Notes: generated by a model not told the origin, from the letters alone. DNA of 64,000 nucleotides from Neobacillus vireti (GCF_001026695.1 NZ_LDNB01000015.1:62001-126000), one strand, 5' to 3'; numbered from the stretch's first letter, positions 28,308 through 37,637 are shown. Numbers and translations: made by a program.

Positions 28308-28769
28308 TCAGGATTTTTCTCGTTTTATTAATTCTTTTAATTCATCAATAAACACATTAATATCTTTAAATTGACGGTAGACTGAGGCAAATCTTACGTA
28401 GGCGACTTCGTCTACATGTGCCAGCCTGTCCATCACCATTTCGCCAACTGCATCACTTTTAATTTCGGAAATCCCCTGGCTGCGAAGCTCCTTTTCGACA
28501 CCATGGGTGATATCTTCTAATTCCTTTAGGGCAACAGGCCGTTTCTCACAGGCCTTAATTAATCCCCTTAGTATTTTATCACGGCTGAATTCTTCTCTTG
28601 TCCCTTCCTTTTTTACGACGATTAAAGGAATCTCTTCAATTTTTTCAAAGGTAGTAAAGCGATAGCCGCATTCTTCGCATTCCCTCCTTCTCCTTGTTGC
28701 ACGTCCTTCGTCAACAGGCCGGGAATCAAGCACGCGTGTACCATAATTTTGACATGAGGGGCATTTCAT
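28308..28769 (-). CDS. nrdR: Ribonucleotide reductase repressor NrdR
   Basis: 153 residues. Zinc ribbon (CPSC ... CEEC) in the first 35 residues, then an ATP-cone about 49-135 that senses dATP/ATP. Represses ribonucleotide reductase genes. The basic segment RATRRRREC is the DNA-contacting part. Start at 28769, GGAGCTGATTATTA upstream. Confidence 0.97.
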   Translation of the reverse strand: MKCPSCQNYGTRVLDSRPVDEGRATRRRRECEECGYRFTTFEKIEEIPLIVVKKEGTREEFSRDKILRGLIKACEKRPVALKELEDITHGVEKELRSQGISEIKSDAVGEMVMDRLAHVDEVAYVRFASVYRQFKDINVFIDELKELIKREKS

Positions 28770-28869
28770 TAATAATCAGCTCCAAATCTACACAATCAAA
28801 CCCGAACAAAATCCTTACCTTTATTTTATGAAAAAGAGGATTCTTATACAAGTAAAAGTGTTATCCGTT

Positions 28870-29250
28870 TTATCTTGTTCCTAAGGATGTATGTATTCGA
28901 TTAATCCGCTCGTAATAGGAGGTAATTCGCTTTTTCAAGTCGGGATAAGCACCGAGAAGTGAAAATTTTTCAGATGATATATTAAAATCAACAGCAGTTT
29001 CCAGCGGTTTTACAGATACTATTGTCACAATCAAGAAGCAGGAAAACGGTTTACTGACTTCGACTGCAATTTCTCCATGCTCTTTCGATACGGTCGTCAC
29101 CCGGCAATCGGCATCCTCATGAAATAACTTTTCAACTGATGCAAACAACTGATTGAAGGTTGCCTTATAATAATGCGTTTTCAAAGATTCGTCAGTCTGT
29201 CGGTCAGACGTTTCAATTTGCTTCTTGAATCGAGTAAATAAATTAACCAT
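28870..29250 (-). CDS. Conserved-looking small cytosolic protein, unknown function
   Basis: 126 residues, no signal peptide or membrane helix. Opens MVNLFTRFKKQIETSDRQ. It has mixed alpha/beta character with a Cys-containing hydrophobic strand (PFSCFLIVTIVSV) near residue 68 and an SYYERINRIH segment near the end. GGAGGG precedes the ATG. It lies between speD and nrdR on the same strand. I do not recognise the family. Confidence 0.8.
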   Translation of the reverse strand: MVNLFTRFKKQIETSDRQTDESLKTHYYKATFNQLFASVEKLFHEDADCRVTTVSKEHGEIAVEVSKPFSCFLIVTIVSVKPLETAVDFNISSEKFSLLGAYPDLKKRITSYYERINRIHTSLGTR

Positions 29251-29308
29251 ACTATCCCTCCATTATTCATTTCTTTTCTCTTAGTTTACAACATTATCGA
29301 CGAAATAT

Positions 29309-29342
29309 AAAAAGAGGTGTACTATTACATACACCTCTTAGC
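29309..29342 (-). terminator. Terminator of speD
   Basis: AGAGGTGTA ... TACACCTCT followed by TTTTTAT on the minus strand, 18 bp after speD. Confidence 0.88.
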
Positions 29343-29359
29343 TACAATTTTTATTAGAA

Positions 29360-29734
29360 TTACAGAGCCTTTGCCTGATTTAGATTTACAGGACCCATGC
29401 CGCGTGGAATTTCAATATTTTCACGTGTATCGGCATTTAAAGCTTCAGCAATATAATCAGCCGCTACATTCGGATTTAGATCGCCGCATGTATAGACATC
29501 AATGCTTGCATATCCATGTTCCGGAAAGCTATGAATGGTAAGGTGTGATTCAGAAATAATAACCACTCCACTTACACCCTGCGGAGCAAATTTATGAAAA
29601 GCTACCTCCCGAATTTCTGCACCTGATTTAAGAGCTGCATCGACAAAAGTTCTTTCAATAAAATCAATATCATTCAATTTTTCAAAGTCGCATCCCCAAA
29701 GTTCAGCGATGACATGACGTCCCATTGTTTCCAT
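29360..29734 (-). CDS. speD: S-adenosylmethionine decarboxylase proenzyme
   Basis: 124 residues, the short prokaryotic class. Makes decarboxylated SAM for spermidine synthesis. The chain cleaves itself at the Glu-Ser bond in [14 protein letters not shown] near residue 62, creating the pyruvoyl cofactor from Ser. Acid/base residues His (IHSFPEHGY) and Cys (VYTCGD) are present. Start at 29734 behind AGGGGG. Preceded by a long structured leader. Confidence 0.97.
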   Translation of the reverse strand: METMGRHVIAELWGCDFEKLNDIDFIERTFVDAALKSGAEIREVAFHKFAPQGVSGVVIISESHLTIHSFPEHGYASIDVYTCGDLNPNVAADYIAEALNADTRENIEIPRGMGPVNLNQAKAL

Positions 29735-29876
29735 ATTTAATTCCCCCTAACCTTTTTGAGATCCCACTTGAAATCCGTTATTGACGGTATCTTTGAGCGG
29801 CCACGGGGGAAAGTTAGTCCAAAGAGGTCCTAACCCTTTAAGCAGCTAATCGGCACCTAATTTCAAGAAGTTCACG
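29735..29876 (-). promoter_or_regulatory. Structured 5' leader of speD (candidate RNA element)
   Basis: About 140 nt between the promoter and speD. Minus-strand sequence offers a hairpin GTTAG-GACC-TCTTT-GGA-CTAAC (about 29813-29834), a CCGT/ACGG hairpin near 29777-29789, and a C-rich stretch with GTGGCCGCTC between them. No terminator is evident. It may be a translational regulator or a metabolite sensor; unconfirmed. Confidence 0.5.
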
Positions 29877-29882
29877 ATGACT

Positions 29883-29911
29883 AGTATACTTTGTTTATAT
29901 TTATTTTGCAA
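29883..29911 (-). promoter_or_regulatory. Sigma-A promoter of speD
   Basis: TTGCAA (29906-29911), 17-bp spacer, TATACT (29883-29888) on the minus strand; the start would be near 29876. Confidence 0.8.
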
Positions 29912-30003
29912 CCTATCAAAAAAAATTTATCCACGAAAAGCGCATGAATAAAAAAACAGTAATTTCAAAGCTATAATATGCATAATTGTCCTAAATGGAA
30001 CAA

Positions 30004-30034
30004 AAAAATGCTGTCAATCGACAGCATTTTTTAT
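30004..30034 (-). terminator. Terminator of gapB
   Basis: ATGCTGTC-GATT-GACAGCAT followed by TTTTTTG on the minus strand, 18 bp after gapB. Confidence 0.88.
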
Positions 30035-30051
30035 TCTTTCGCCTAATTGGA

Positions 30052-31083
30052 CTATCCGACCTTCACCTGCGTCGTTTTTGCCAGGTGTTTTGCTACATAG
30101 AGAGTTAGATCAACTACACGTGAGGAATAACCCCACTCATTGTCATACCACGCTAACACTTTTACCTTCCTTGTTCCCATCACCATTGTCGAAAGTCCAT
30201 CAATGATAGCAGAATGATCATTGGTATTAAAATCTACGGATACTAATGGTTCCATTGTGAAGTCTAAGATTCCTTTTAATGAACCGTTGGCCGCTTCAAT
30301 GAAAGCCTTATTGATATCATCAACCGTCACATCTTGATTTAAGTCTACTACTAAGTCCACCAGCGAAACGTTTGGTGTTGGAACACGGAGTGACATCCCG
30401 TGCAATTTCCCCTGAAGCTGTGGTAAAACAAGTGACAATGCTTTGGCAGCCCCCGTTGTCGTTGGAATAATCGATTGTCCGCATGCACGTGCCCTTCGCA
30501 GGTCTTTATGCGGATTATCGATATTCTTTTGGTCATTTGTATAAGCATGAATGGTGGTCATTAAGCCGCTTTCAATTCCAAATCTTTCGTCTAGCACCTT
30601 GGCTACCGGTGCCAGGCAGTTGGTGGTACAAGAGGCATTTGAAATAATATCATGCTCCGAAATATCAAGCATTTCATCATTAACACCCATCACAATGGTA
30701 ACATCCTCATTTTTTCCCGGAGCTGTCAAAATTACTTTCTTGGCTCCTGCTTCCAAGTGAAGAGCGGCCTTTTCTCTGGCATTAAACTTTCCAGTAGCCT
30801 CAATCACGATATCTACACCAAGTGTTCTCCAAGGAAGCTCTTCGGGATTACGATTACTTAATAGCTTGATTCTTTTTCCATTCACGATTAACTCATTATC
30901 TAAAGGGATCACATCTCCCTGAAAAGGTCCATGGTTTGTATCATATTTAAGTAAATGAGCTAATGTTTCTGCCGGATAGCTCGCATTTATGGCCACAATC
31001 TCCAGCTTTTTTTCCAGGATTGCTTTTCTAAAAACCATCCTTCCAATTCTCCCGAAACCATTAATTGCAACTCTCGCCTTCAT
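30052..31083 (-). CDS. gapB: NADP-dependent glyceraldehyde-3-phosphate dehydrogenase (gluconeogenic)
   Basis: 343 residues. Rossmann start INGFGRIGRMVFRKAI; catalytic Cys in SNASCTTNCLAP near residue 153; His in the matching catalytic loop; C-terminal YDNEWGYSSRVVDL. After the second beta strand the sequence reads INASYP rather than the acidic NDL form of GapA, which favours NADP. Works in gluconeogenesis. Neighbours speD and coaE match the B. subtilis gapB context. CcpN-like sites lie upstream. Confidence 0.94.
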   Translation of the reverse strand: MKARVAINGFGRIGRMVFRKAILEKKLEIVAINASYPAETLAHLLKYDTNHGPFQGDVIPLDNELIVNGKRIKLLSNRNPEELPWRTLGVDIVIEATGKFNAREKAALHLEAGAKKVILTAPGKNEDVTIVMGVNDEMLDISEHDIISNASCTTNCLAPVAKVLDERFGIESGLMTTIHAYTNDQKNIDNPHKDLRRARACGQSIIPTTTGAAKALSLVLPQLQGKLHGMSLRVPTPNVSLVDLVVDLNQDVTVDDINKAFIEAANGSLKGILDFTMEPLVSVDFNTNDHSAIIDGLSTMVMGTRKVKVLAWYDNEWGYSSRVVDLTLYVAKHLAKTTQVKVG

Positions 31084-31103
31084 TTGACGGCCCCTTCCGT
31101 ATT

Positions 31104-31147
31104 AATGTTATACTTATGACTTGTTTTGTTGGTATTAGTATAACATA
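31104..31147 (-). promoter_or_regulatory. Candidate CcpN sites at the gapB promoter
   Basis: TATGTTATACT on the minus strand (31137-31147) fits the B. subtilis CcpN consensus TRTGHYATAYW and contains the -10-like TATACT. An opposite copy AATGTTATACT on plus (31104-31114) differs at one base. Expected role: repression of gapB on glycolytic carbon. Confidence 0.6.
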
Positions 31148-31248
31148 ATTAGGTGTAATTGTGATGAACAAAAGGCGGATTTCTTAAATGTTCGATAATT
31201 CTGATAATAACAACAATAAAATAGAGAAGGCTGAGTGCCTTCTCCCAT

Positions 31249-31854
31249 TTATTTCGAATAAATTCCCCAGCGATTTAATAAATCGGTGAGCTGTTTTTTT
31301 GTTTCTTCTAGCGTTCCATTATTGTCAATGACCTCATCTGCTAGCTTTATTTTATTAGCCAGAGGCATTTGCGAGCGTACCCTTGCCTCGGCATCATCGT
31401 TGGACAGTTGATTTCTGTCGATTAATCGCTGTAATTGTGTGTCATCGTCCACGTAAACAAGAATCGTTTTATCCACCATATAGGTTAATTTACTTTCAAA
31501 TAATAAAGGAATATCAAGAACAATGACGCTTTCGCCATTCTGTTTAGCTGCCTCAATTTGTTCCATCATCCTTCTTCTAACTTCGGGATGGACGATTTCG
31601 TTTAAGAGAAGTCTTTTCTCTACTTGATGAAAAATAATTGAGCCAAGCTTCGGGCGGTCAATTTCCCCATTCTCCATTAAAATCTCCGCACCAAATTCAG
31701 CAATGATTTTATTGTAAGCAGGTTCTCCTTTTTCTACCGCCAGGCGTGCTTCTACATCGGCATCGACTACTGAAATATCCATTTCTTTAAACATCTTTGA
31801 TACGGTACTTTTTCCACTGGCAATTCCGCCTGTTAACCCGATGACTAGTGACAT
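31249..31854 (-). CDS. coaE: Dephospho-CoA kinase
   Basis: 201 residues. Last step of coenzyme A synthesis. P-loop GLTGGIASGKSTVSKMF at the N-terminus, DADVEAR near 35, LDIPLLFESKL near 103, and LID region DRNQLSNDDAEAR near 150. Start at 31854 behind GAAAGGAA. 21 bp after ytaF on the same strand. Confidence 0.96.
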   Translation of the reverse strand: MSLVIGLTGGIASGKSTVSKMFKEMDISVVDADVEARLAVEKGEPAYNKIIAEFGAEILMENGEIDRPKLGSIIFHQVEKRLLLNEIVHPEVRRRMMEQIEAAKQNGESVIVLDIPLLFESKLTYMVDKTILVYVDDDTQLQRLIDRNQLSNDDAEARVRSQMPLANKIKLADEVIDNNGTLEETKKQLTDLLNRWGIYSK

Positions 31855-31875
31855 ATGCTATTCCTTTCGACATAA

Positions 31876-32511
31876 TTATAATTTCCATACCCCAATAATA
31901 ATTAGCAGGATCCCTGGTAAGAATGTGAACTTTTGAATCCATTCAAATTTATGAAAAAAAGTTCCGCTTTTAATGCCTAAGAGGACAAATAGTGAGCTCA
32001 TAATCGCAACAGATGCCGCTAAATAAATGGGAGAGTATCCAAGCATTGCTGCTCCAATTCCTGCACCAAATGAATCTAGTGATAGAGCAAAACCAAGCAT
32101 CAACGCCTCAATTCCGGTAATCGTACCTGATTGATCAAAATCAGCAGACATAGGTTTTTTCAGGATATTAATCGCTAATCCTAGGGAGCGTATTTCAAAA
32201 TTTACAATTGTTTTTTCTTGTTTTAAGATTTCCTTTTCTTTTACTGGCCGGAAATATTGAAACAAAACCCAGGCACCGAGACCTATTAGGATGACTCCTC
32301 CCAGGCTTGCTGTGATGCTCGCTGATAATATTTTTTCAAGGCCATGCCCGATTGACACGGCAAGCATTAAAGAAACAGCCGAGCATGTTGCAATAATGAG
32401 AACTGACTTAATCGGCATTACCATTTGCCTCAAGCCATACGTAAACCCTACGCTAAAGCTGTCAAGGCTGAGAGCAAAAGCTAAAATGAGAAGTGAGAAC
32501 AACTGAACCAT
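31876..32511 (-). CDS. ytaF: MntP/YtaF-family sporulation membrane protein
   Basis: 211 residues from the ATG at 32511 (MVQLFSLLILAFALSLDSF). About six membrane helices in two repeats, each opening with the same ALSLDSF(G/S) motif (residues near 12 and 143), the mark of the cation-efflux-like MntP/YtaF family. Named as a sporulation membrane protein in Bacillus; the substrate is unknown. Sits between mutM and coaE as in B. subtilis. Confidence 0.9.
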   Translation of the reverse strand: MVQLFSLLILAFALSLDSFSVGFTYGLRQMVMPIKSVLIIATCSAVSLMLAVSIGHGLEKILSASITASLGGVILIGLGAWVLFQYFRPVKEKEILKQEKTIVNFEIRSLGLAINILKKPMSADFDQSGTITGIEALMLGFALSLDSFGAGIGAAMLGYSPIYLAASVAIMSSLFVLLGIKSGTFFHKFEWIQKFTFLPGILLIIIGVWKL

Positions 32512-32576
32512 TGCTTTTAGGACTCCTTCCTCCACAATCACTAAGATAGTATATGGCAGGAGCCCATCCGATGTTA

Positions 32577-32711
32577 ACAGAAAAGCGGAAGCGCCTTGAT
32601 CAGGGTCGTGAATCTAGACGAGCCGGCGAGAAGGCTGCTTTTTAGCCTTCTTGACGGATTGGCTGTAGACCTGCGAGACCCTAGGCGCTGGAGCTGGACA
32701 GTTCTCAAAGT
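32577..32711 (+). repeat. Dispersed palindromic repeat, family A, copy 2
   Basis: 135 bp matching the element at 2689-2824 in order and orientation, including the outer AAGCGCC/GGCGCT arms and the GAAGGCT/AGCCTTC inner hairpin, where paired bases differ from copy 1 in a compensating way. It lies between ytaF and mutM and ends 6 bp before the mutM stop codon. Confidence 0.8.
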
Positions 32712-32716
32712 CTACA

Positions 32717-33544
32717 TTAAAGTTTCTGGCATGTCGGGCAATAATGTGTGCCCCTGCCCCCTACAGTCGTTTTCTCAAGCGGAGTTCCACAACGTTTACA
32801 TTCTTCTCCCTTGCGCCCGTAGGCATATAATTCAAGCTGAAACATCCCTATTTCCCCCTGAGAATTAACATATGAGCGGATTGTACTGCCGCCTTTTTTG
32901 ACCGCCTCAGTCAAGGTAGCAACAATTTCACGGTGCAGGGTGGCAATTTCCGCTTCATTTAATGTGCTAGCAAGCCGCTCCGGGTGGATTCCTGCCCGGA
33001 AGAGCGCTTCATCGACATAAATGTTGCCAAGACCAACAAAAACTTTCTGGTCTAAAAGCGCCGGTTTAATTTTCCGGTTCGTTTTTTCCAGTCTCCCAGC
33101 CAGATACTTTTCCGTAAATTCTTCTGAAAAAGGTTCCGGACCAAGGTCAAGCAAGGGCGGTTTTAGAAATTCTTCGCCTTTTTTATATAAATGCATCGTG
33201 CCAAATTTTCGAACGTCTCGATACCTTAAGTCAGTATCATCAGTAAAGTGAAAAATGACATGGGTATGTTTATCAAATGGCTCGTGCTTTGGGTAAAGTC
33301 CGTATTTCCCTTCCATTCGCAGGTGGGACACCAATGCGTAATGATCCGTATAAAAAATTAAAAATTTCCCTCTCCTGCCGACATCTATAATCGTCTCTCC
33401 TCTTAAGGCATCAATAAATTGCTCAACCTCTAACGGATTTTTAATGATTTTCGGCCAGTAGACGGTAATATTATCGATCGTCTTATTGGCAACTAACTGT
33501 ATTAATGTGTTCCGGACGGTTTCCACCTCAGGCAGTTCTGGCAT
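32717..33544 (-). CDS. mutM: Formamidopyrimidine-DNA glycosylase
   Basis: 275 residues. Removes oxidised purines and nicks the abasic site. N-terminal PELPEVETVRNTL supplies the catalytic Pro and Glu; the helix-two-turn-helix region has GLGNIYVDEALF near 170; the zinc finger is C-terminal (CKRCG ... CPTCQ). Start at 33544. Next to polA, 26 bp apart. Confidence 0.97.
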   Translation of the reverse strand: MPELPEVETVRNTLIQLVANKTIDNITVYWPKIIKNPLEVEQFIDALRGETIIDVGRRGKFLIFYTDHYALVSHLRMEGKYGLYPKHEPFDKHTHVIFHFTDDTDLRYRDVRKFGTMHLYKKGEEFLKPPLLDLGPEPFSEEFTEKYLAGRLEKTNRKIKPALLDQKVFVGLGNIYVDEALFRAGIHPERLASTLNEAEIATLHREIVATLTEAVKKGGSTIRSYVNSQGEIGMFQLELYAYGRKGEECKRCGTPLEKTTVGGRGTHYCPTCQKL

Positions 33545-33570
33545 ATAGAAGGCCCACCTTTGCTGTAAAT

Positions 33571-36207
33571 TTATTTTGCGTCAAACCAGGTTGGACCGTA
33601 AGAATAGTCCACTTTCAACGGAACCTTTAATTCAAGGGCATTCTCCATCACTAAAGGAACTAAACTTTTAAGAATCTCCACTTCGTCCTCGGGAGCTTCG
33701 AAAATTAATTCATCATGCACCTGTAGTAGCAGCCTTGTTTTTAAGCCCTTATCCTTCAATGCTTCGTCCATGTCAATCATTGCTTTTTTAATAATATCGG
33801 CAGCACTGCCTTGAATTGGGGTGTTCATCGCCGTTCTTTCCGCAAAGCTTCTAATGTTAAAATTACGGGCAGTAATTTCAGGGATGTACCGTCTTCTTTG
33901 CATCAGGGTGGTCACATACCCTTTTTGTCTTGCTGAGTGAATAATGTCGTCCATATATTCCTTTACGCCCGGATAGGTATCAAGGTAACGCTCAATAAAT
34001 TGGCCGGCTTCTTTCCTTGTAATCCCCAACGATTGAGAAAGACCATAATCACTAATTCCATAGACAATACCAAAGTTAACAGCCTTTGCCTGGCGTCTCA
34101 TGTTTGAGGTAACCTCATCCTTTTCAACATGGAAGACCTCCATCGCTGTCTTCGTATGGATGTCGAGATCATCCTTAAAGGCTTGAATTAGCTTTTCATC
34201 GCCAGCAATGTCTGCTAGGACCCGAAGTTCAATCTGCGAGTAATCAGCGGCAAAAATGACCCAGCCTTTTTCAGATGGAACAAAAGCCTGACGAATCTTT
34301 CGGCCTTCCTCAAGACGAATCGGGATATTTTGCAAATTAGGGTCTATCGAGCTCAGCCGGCCTGTCGCAGTTAATGTCTGTTGATATCTTGTATGGATTT
34401 TTTCCGTTTTTGGATTAATTACTTTTAGCAGTCCCTCAATATAAGTAGACTGGAGCTTCCCCAGCTGCCGATATAGCAGAATATGTTCAATAATTTCGTG
34501 GTCGCCTGCTAATTTTTCTAAAACATCTGCAGAAGTTGAGTGACCTGTTTTCGTTTTCTTAAATGAATGCAGACCGAGCTTTTCAAATAAGATAATCCCA
34601 AGCTGCTTTGGTGAGTTAATATTAAATTTCTCACCCGCTAATTCACAAACTTTCTCTTCAATTTCAATTAATCGCTCATTTAGCTCTTTTCCCATCAACT
34701 GAAGGCGTTCTCGCTCAACCCTGATTCCGTATGATTCCATATCGGCTAAAATAAGTGATAAAGGCATTTCAAGTTCCGTAAATAATTCATACTGCTCATT
34801 ACGTCTTAATTCATCTTCGAGTTTTTCTCTTAAATCGGACATGGCAAGTCCTTTACGAATCAGGTGTGCAGCAAGATTAGCAGTTTCAGGAACCCTTCGT
34901 TTCGCACCTTTCCCATAAAACGATTCATCCGCCTGGATATTATAGAGATCGTACCTTTTCGCGATTGCGGCTAGATCTTCAATATTTTCTGAAGGATTAA
35001 TGAGATAGGAAGCCATCAAAATATCAAAATTTGCCCCTTTTAAATGGATGTCATACCTTCTTAAGGAAACCTCCGAACGCTTCGCATCATAAACCGTTTT
35101 CTTGATTCCTTCATCTTCTGCCCATTTTTTAAAAGCTTCTGATTTTAACGCAAGATCCGTTGGCAAGTAGTATTTTCCTTTTTTATTCACAAGGGAAAAA
35201 CCAATAATATCAGCATAATGATAATTATCATCAAGCATTTCCACATAGAAATAATTGTCATCAGCAAAAATCGCTTCTGTTATTTCAGTAGGGATAATAT
35301 AGTCAACCTCTTCAAGCTCCGGCTCTTCTGTTACAGCTGTATCATCGCCTAATTTGTCTAATAACGTTTGAAAGCCTAATTCCTTAAACAAACCGACTAG
35401 TTTTTCCCGGGTAAACCCTTCATAGGCAATTGCTTCTATATCGACTTCTACTGGCGCTTGCCGTTCAATTGTCGCAAGTTCTTTACTCATGATTGCCTGG
35501 TCTTTAAATTCCGCCAGCTTTTCCTTCAGTTTATTTCCCGATACTTGATCAATCGAGTTTAACAAGTTTTCCAGCGTTGAAAACTCTTTCAACAGTTTTA
35601 TAGCGGTCTTTTCACCTACTCCTGGAACACCAGGTATGTTATCGGAAGCATCGCCCATTAAGCCCTTCATATCGATAATTTGCTCGGGAGTCAGGCCGTA
35701 TTTTTCTCCGATATGCTTCGGGGTATATTCTTCAATATCGGTAATCCCTTTTCGGGTGATTCCCACGGTTATAGCAGGAGAGGATAGCTGTGTTAAGTCC
35801 TTATCCCCGGAGATCACTTTTACCTCATAGCCATCTTTTTCCGCGGTTAAAGAAAGGGTTCCGATAATGTCATCCGCCTCGTAATTTTCAAGCTCATATC
35901 TCGATATCCCGTAGGCGTCTAATAGTTCACGAATGAATGGAAATTGCTCTGATAATTCCGGCGGGGTTTTCTGCCTTCCGCCTTTGTACTCTGTAAAGGT
36001 TTTATGACGAAAGGTAGTTTTTCCAGCATCAAATGCGACAAGCATGTGTGTTGGTCTTTCATCCTCCAAAATCTTCATCAGCATCATTGTAAAACCGTAT
36101 ACCGCGTTTGTATGAATTCCTTTATCGTTATTAAGCAGGGGGAGTGCAAAAAAAGCACGGTAGGCTATACTATTCCCATCTATAAGTACAAGCTTTTTCT
36201 TTTCCAC
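33571..36207 (-). CDS. polA: DNA polymerase I
   Basis: 878 residues from a GTG at 36207 (GGAAGG 9 bases upstream); GTG at 36216 overlaps the phoR stop and is less likely. 5'-nuclease domain 1-290 (LVAFDAGKTTFR, YEADDIIGTL, GLMGDASDNIPGVPGVGEKTA), a degenerate 3'-5' exonuclease domain about 305-480 that lacks the usual DxE catalytic set as in other Bacillus PolA, and polymerase domain (FAADYSQIELRVLA, RRQAKAVNFGIVYG, LLQVHDELIFEAP). Confidence 0.97.
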   Translation of the reverse strand: MEKKKLVLIDGNSIAYRAFFALPLLNNDKGIHTNAVYGFTMMLMKILEDERPTHMLVAFDAGKTTFRHKTFTEYKGGRQKTPPELSEQFPFIRELLDAYGISRYELENYEADDIIGTLSLTAEKDGYEVKVISGDKDLTQLSSPAITVGITRKGITDIEEYTPKHIGEKYGLTPEQIIDMKGLMGDASDNIPGVPGVGEKTAIKLLKEFSTLENLLNSIDQVSGNKLKEKLAEFKDQAIMSKELATIERQAPVEVDIEAIAYEGFTREKLVGLFKELGFQTLLDKLGDDTAVTEEPELEEVDYIIPTEITEAIFADDNYFYVEMLDDNYHYADIIGFSLVNKKGKYYLPTDLALKSEAFKKWAEDEGIKKTVYDAKRSEVSLRRYDIHLKGANFDILMASYLINPSENIEDLAAIAKRYDLYNIQADESFYGKGAKRRVPETANLAAHLIRKGLAMSDLREKLEDELRRNEQYELFTELEMPLSLILADMESYGIRVERERLQLMGKELNERLIEIEEKVCELAGEKFNINSPKQLGIILFEKLGLHSFKKTKTGHSTSADVLEKLAGDHEIIEHILLYRQLGKLQSTYIEGLLKVINPKTEKIHTRYQQTLTATGRLSSIDPNLQNIPIRLEEGRKIRQAFVPSEKGWVIFAADYSQIELRVLADIAGDEKLIQAFKDDLDIHTKTAMEVFHVEKDEVTSNMRRQAKAVNFGIVYGISDYGLSQSLGITRKEAGQFIERYLDTYPGVKEYMDDIIHSARQKGYVTTLMQRRRYIPEITARNFNIRSFAERTAMNTPIQGSAADIIKKAMIDMDEALKDKGLKTRLLLQVHDELIFEAPEDEVEILKSLVPLVMENALELKVPLKVDYSYGPTWFDAK

Positions 36208-36212
36208 CTTGT

Positions 36213-37637
36213 TCACCCTTCCAAATTCTTTTTGTCTAGTTCTAGAATAAACTCACTACCTTCACCGACATCACTTTTTACACTAATTTTTCCGTGATGT
36301 GCTTCTACTAAATGTTTAACAATCGCTAAGCCAAGTCCCGTTCCTCCGGAATTACGGCTCCTATCCCTGTCCACTCGGTAAAACCGTTCAAAGATGCGCG
36401 GAATTTCTTCCTTTTTAATTCCAACACCTGAATCTTTAACATGAATCCGAACATTTCGCTCATAGTCAAGAAGGATGATTTTCACATTTCCTCCAGATGG
36501 CGTATATGTAATCGCATTTCCAATTAAATTGATAAACACCTGCTTTAAACGATCAAAGTCACCGTTAATGAGTACATGCTTCTGCTTGCTGTAAAATTCA
36601 AGGGCAACATTCTTCGCTTCTGCTTTTCCAGACAGAAGGGCAATGACTTCTTCGAGCATTGGATGCAAGTCGACCTGCTGGAGTGTTAATTCAAAGCCTT
36701 GCTGCTCAATTTTAGAAAGCTCTAATAAGTCATGAATGAGCGACTGCAGCCTGTCACTTTCTTTTAAAATAATCGACAGAAATGCTTCTAACGTTTCTTG
36801 ATTGTTCATCGCTCCATCCAAGAGAGTTTCTGTAAATCCTTTAATAGATGTAACTGGAGTTTTAAGTTCGTGTGAAACATTGGCGACAAAGTCCTTGCGC
36901 ATTTGCTCGAGTTTTTTTAGTTCGGTAATATCGTGGAAAACGAGCAAAACACCTTTCCAAACATTGTTCGTTCCAATAATAGGAATACCATAGACAACAA
37001 AATATTTTCTTTCGATGATTAATGGAATGTGCAGCTGGTTTGTTACCATCTGTTCTGTCCGGAAGACCTCAGCGACGATAGAGCAAATTTCTTCTTGTTC
37101 AATTACCTCATAATAAAGCTTTGATAAATAATCAGTTGTTTTTACATGAAAAATATCACTATAGCCTTTATTAATGAGATTTATGTACCCGCGGCTGTCG
37201 ATTAAGACCAGCCCTGCCCCCATATTTTCAATTAAAGCGGACAAACGATCCTGCTGCATTTCATGTGCTTTTGTCAGTTCTTGCAGATTTTCAGCCAACA
37301 TATTAAGGAATTTACCCAACATGCCTGCATCATCCAAACGCTCAACCTTTGTTCTGGCCCGGTAATTTCCATTAGCTAATTCGATTGCGACTTCAGTTGC
37401 CGCTTTAATCGGTTTTGTATACCTGGAGGTAATTCTTAATCCCAGAAAAATAATGATTGCCACTGCAATCCCAAGAATAATCAAGAGGCTCCACCAGATT
37501 TCCAATTGGAGAGTTTCATTAAGTGAGTCTAAGAAATCAATTTTAAATATCTGTCCAAGCAATATTCCTAATCCAACTAGTACAGTAATAATTAAGGTAA
37601 TTAGCGTAATTAGAAGCCTAGTTCGAAATTTTGTCAT
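36213..37637 (-). CDS. phoR: Phosphate-regulon sensor kinase PhoR/PnpS-like, short form
   Basis: 474 residues, against about 579 in B. subtilis. Two N-terminal helices (about 8-30 and 47-68) are only about 18 residues apart, so the usual extracytoplasmic sensor domain is missing. Then HAMP about 69-122, PAS about 128-230, and HisKA with phospho-acceptor in VSHELKTPVTSIKGF near 250. ATPase boxes follow: NLIGNAITYTP, DSGVGI and GGTGLGLAIVKHL. ATG overlaps the phoP stop (ATGA). Confidence 0.9.
   Translation of the reverse strand: MTKFRTRLLITLITLIITVLVGLGILLGQIFKIDFLDSLNETLQLEIWWSLLIILGIAVAIIIFLGLRITSRYTKPIKAATEVAIELANGNYRARTKVERLDDAGMLGKFLNMLAENLQELTKAHEMQQDRLSALIENMGAGLVLIDSRGYINLINKGYSDIFHVKTTDYLSKLYYEVIEQEEICSIVAEVFRTEQMVTNQLHIPLIIERKYFVVYGIPIIGTNNVWKGVLLVFHDITELKKLEQMRKDFVANVSHELKTPVTSIKGFTETLLDGAMNNQETLEAFLSIILKESDRLQSLIHDLLELSKIEQQGFELTLQQVDLHPMLEEVIALLSGKAEAKNVALEFYSKQKHVLINGDFDRLKQVFINLIGNAITYTPSGGNVKIILLDYERNVRIHVKDSGVGIKKEEIPRIFERFYRVDRDRSRNSGGTGLGLAIVKHLVEAHHGKISVKSDVGEGSEFILELDKKNLEG

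Noticed and set aside
29317-29541. Plus-strand ORF over the speD terminator and gene
   Set aside because: Antisense to speD; no ribosome site or family.
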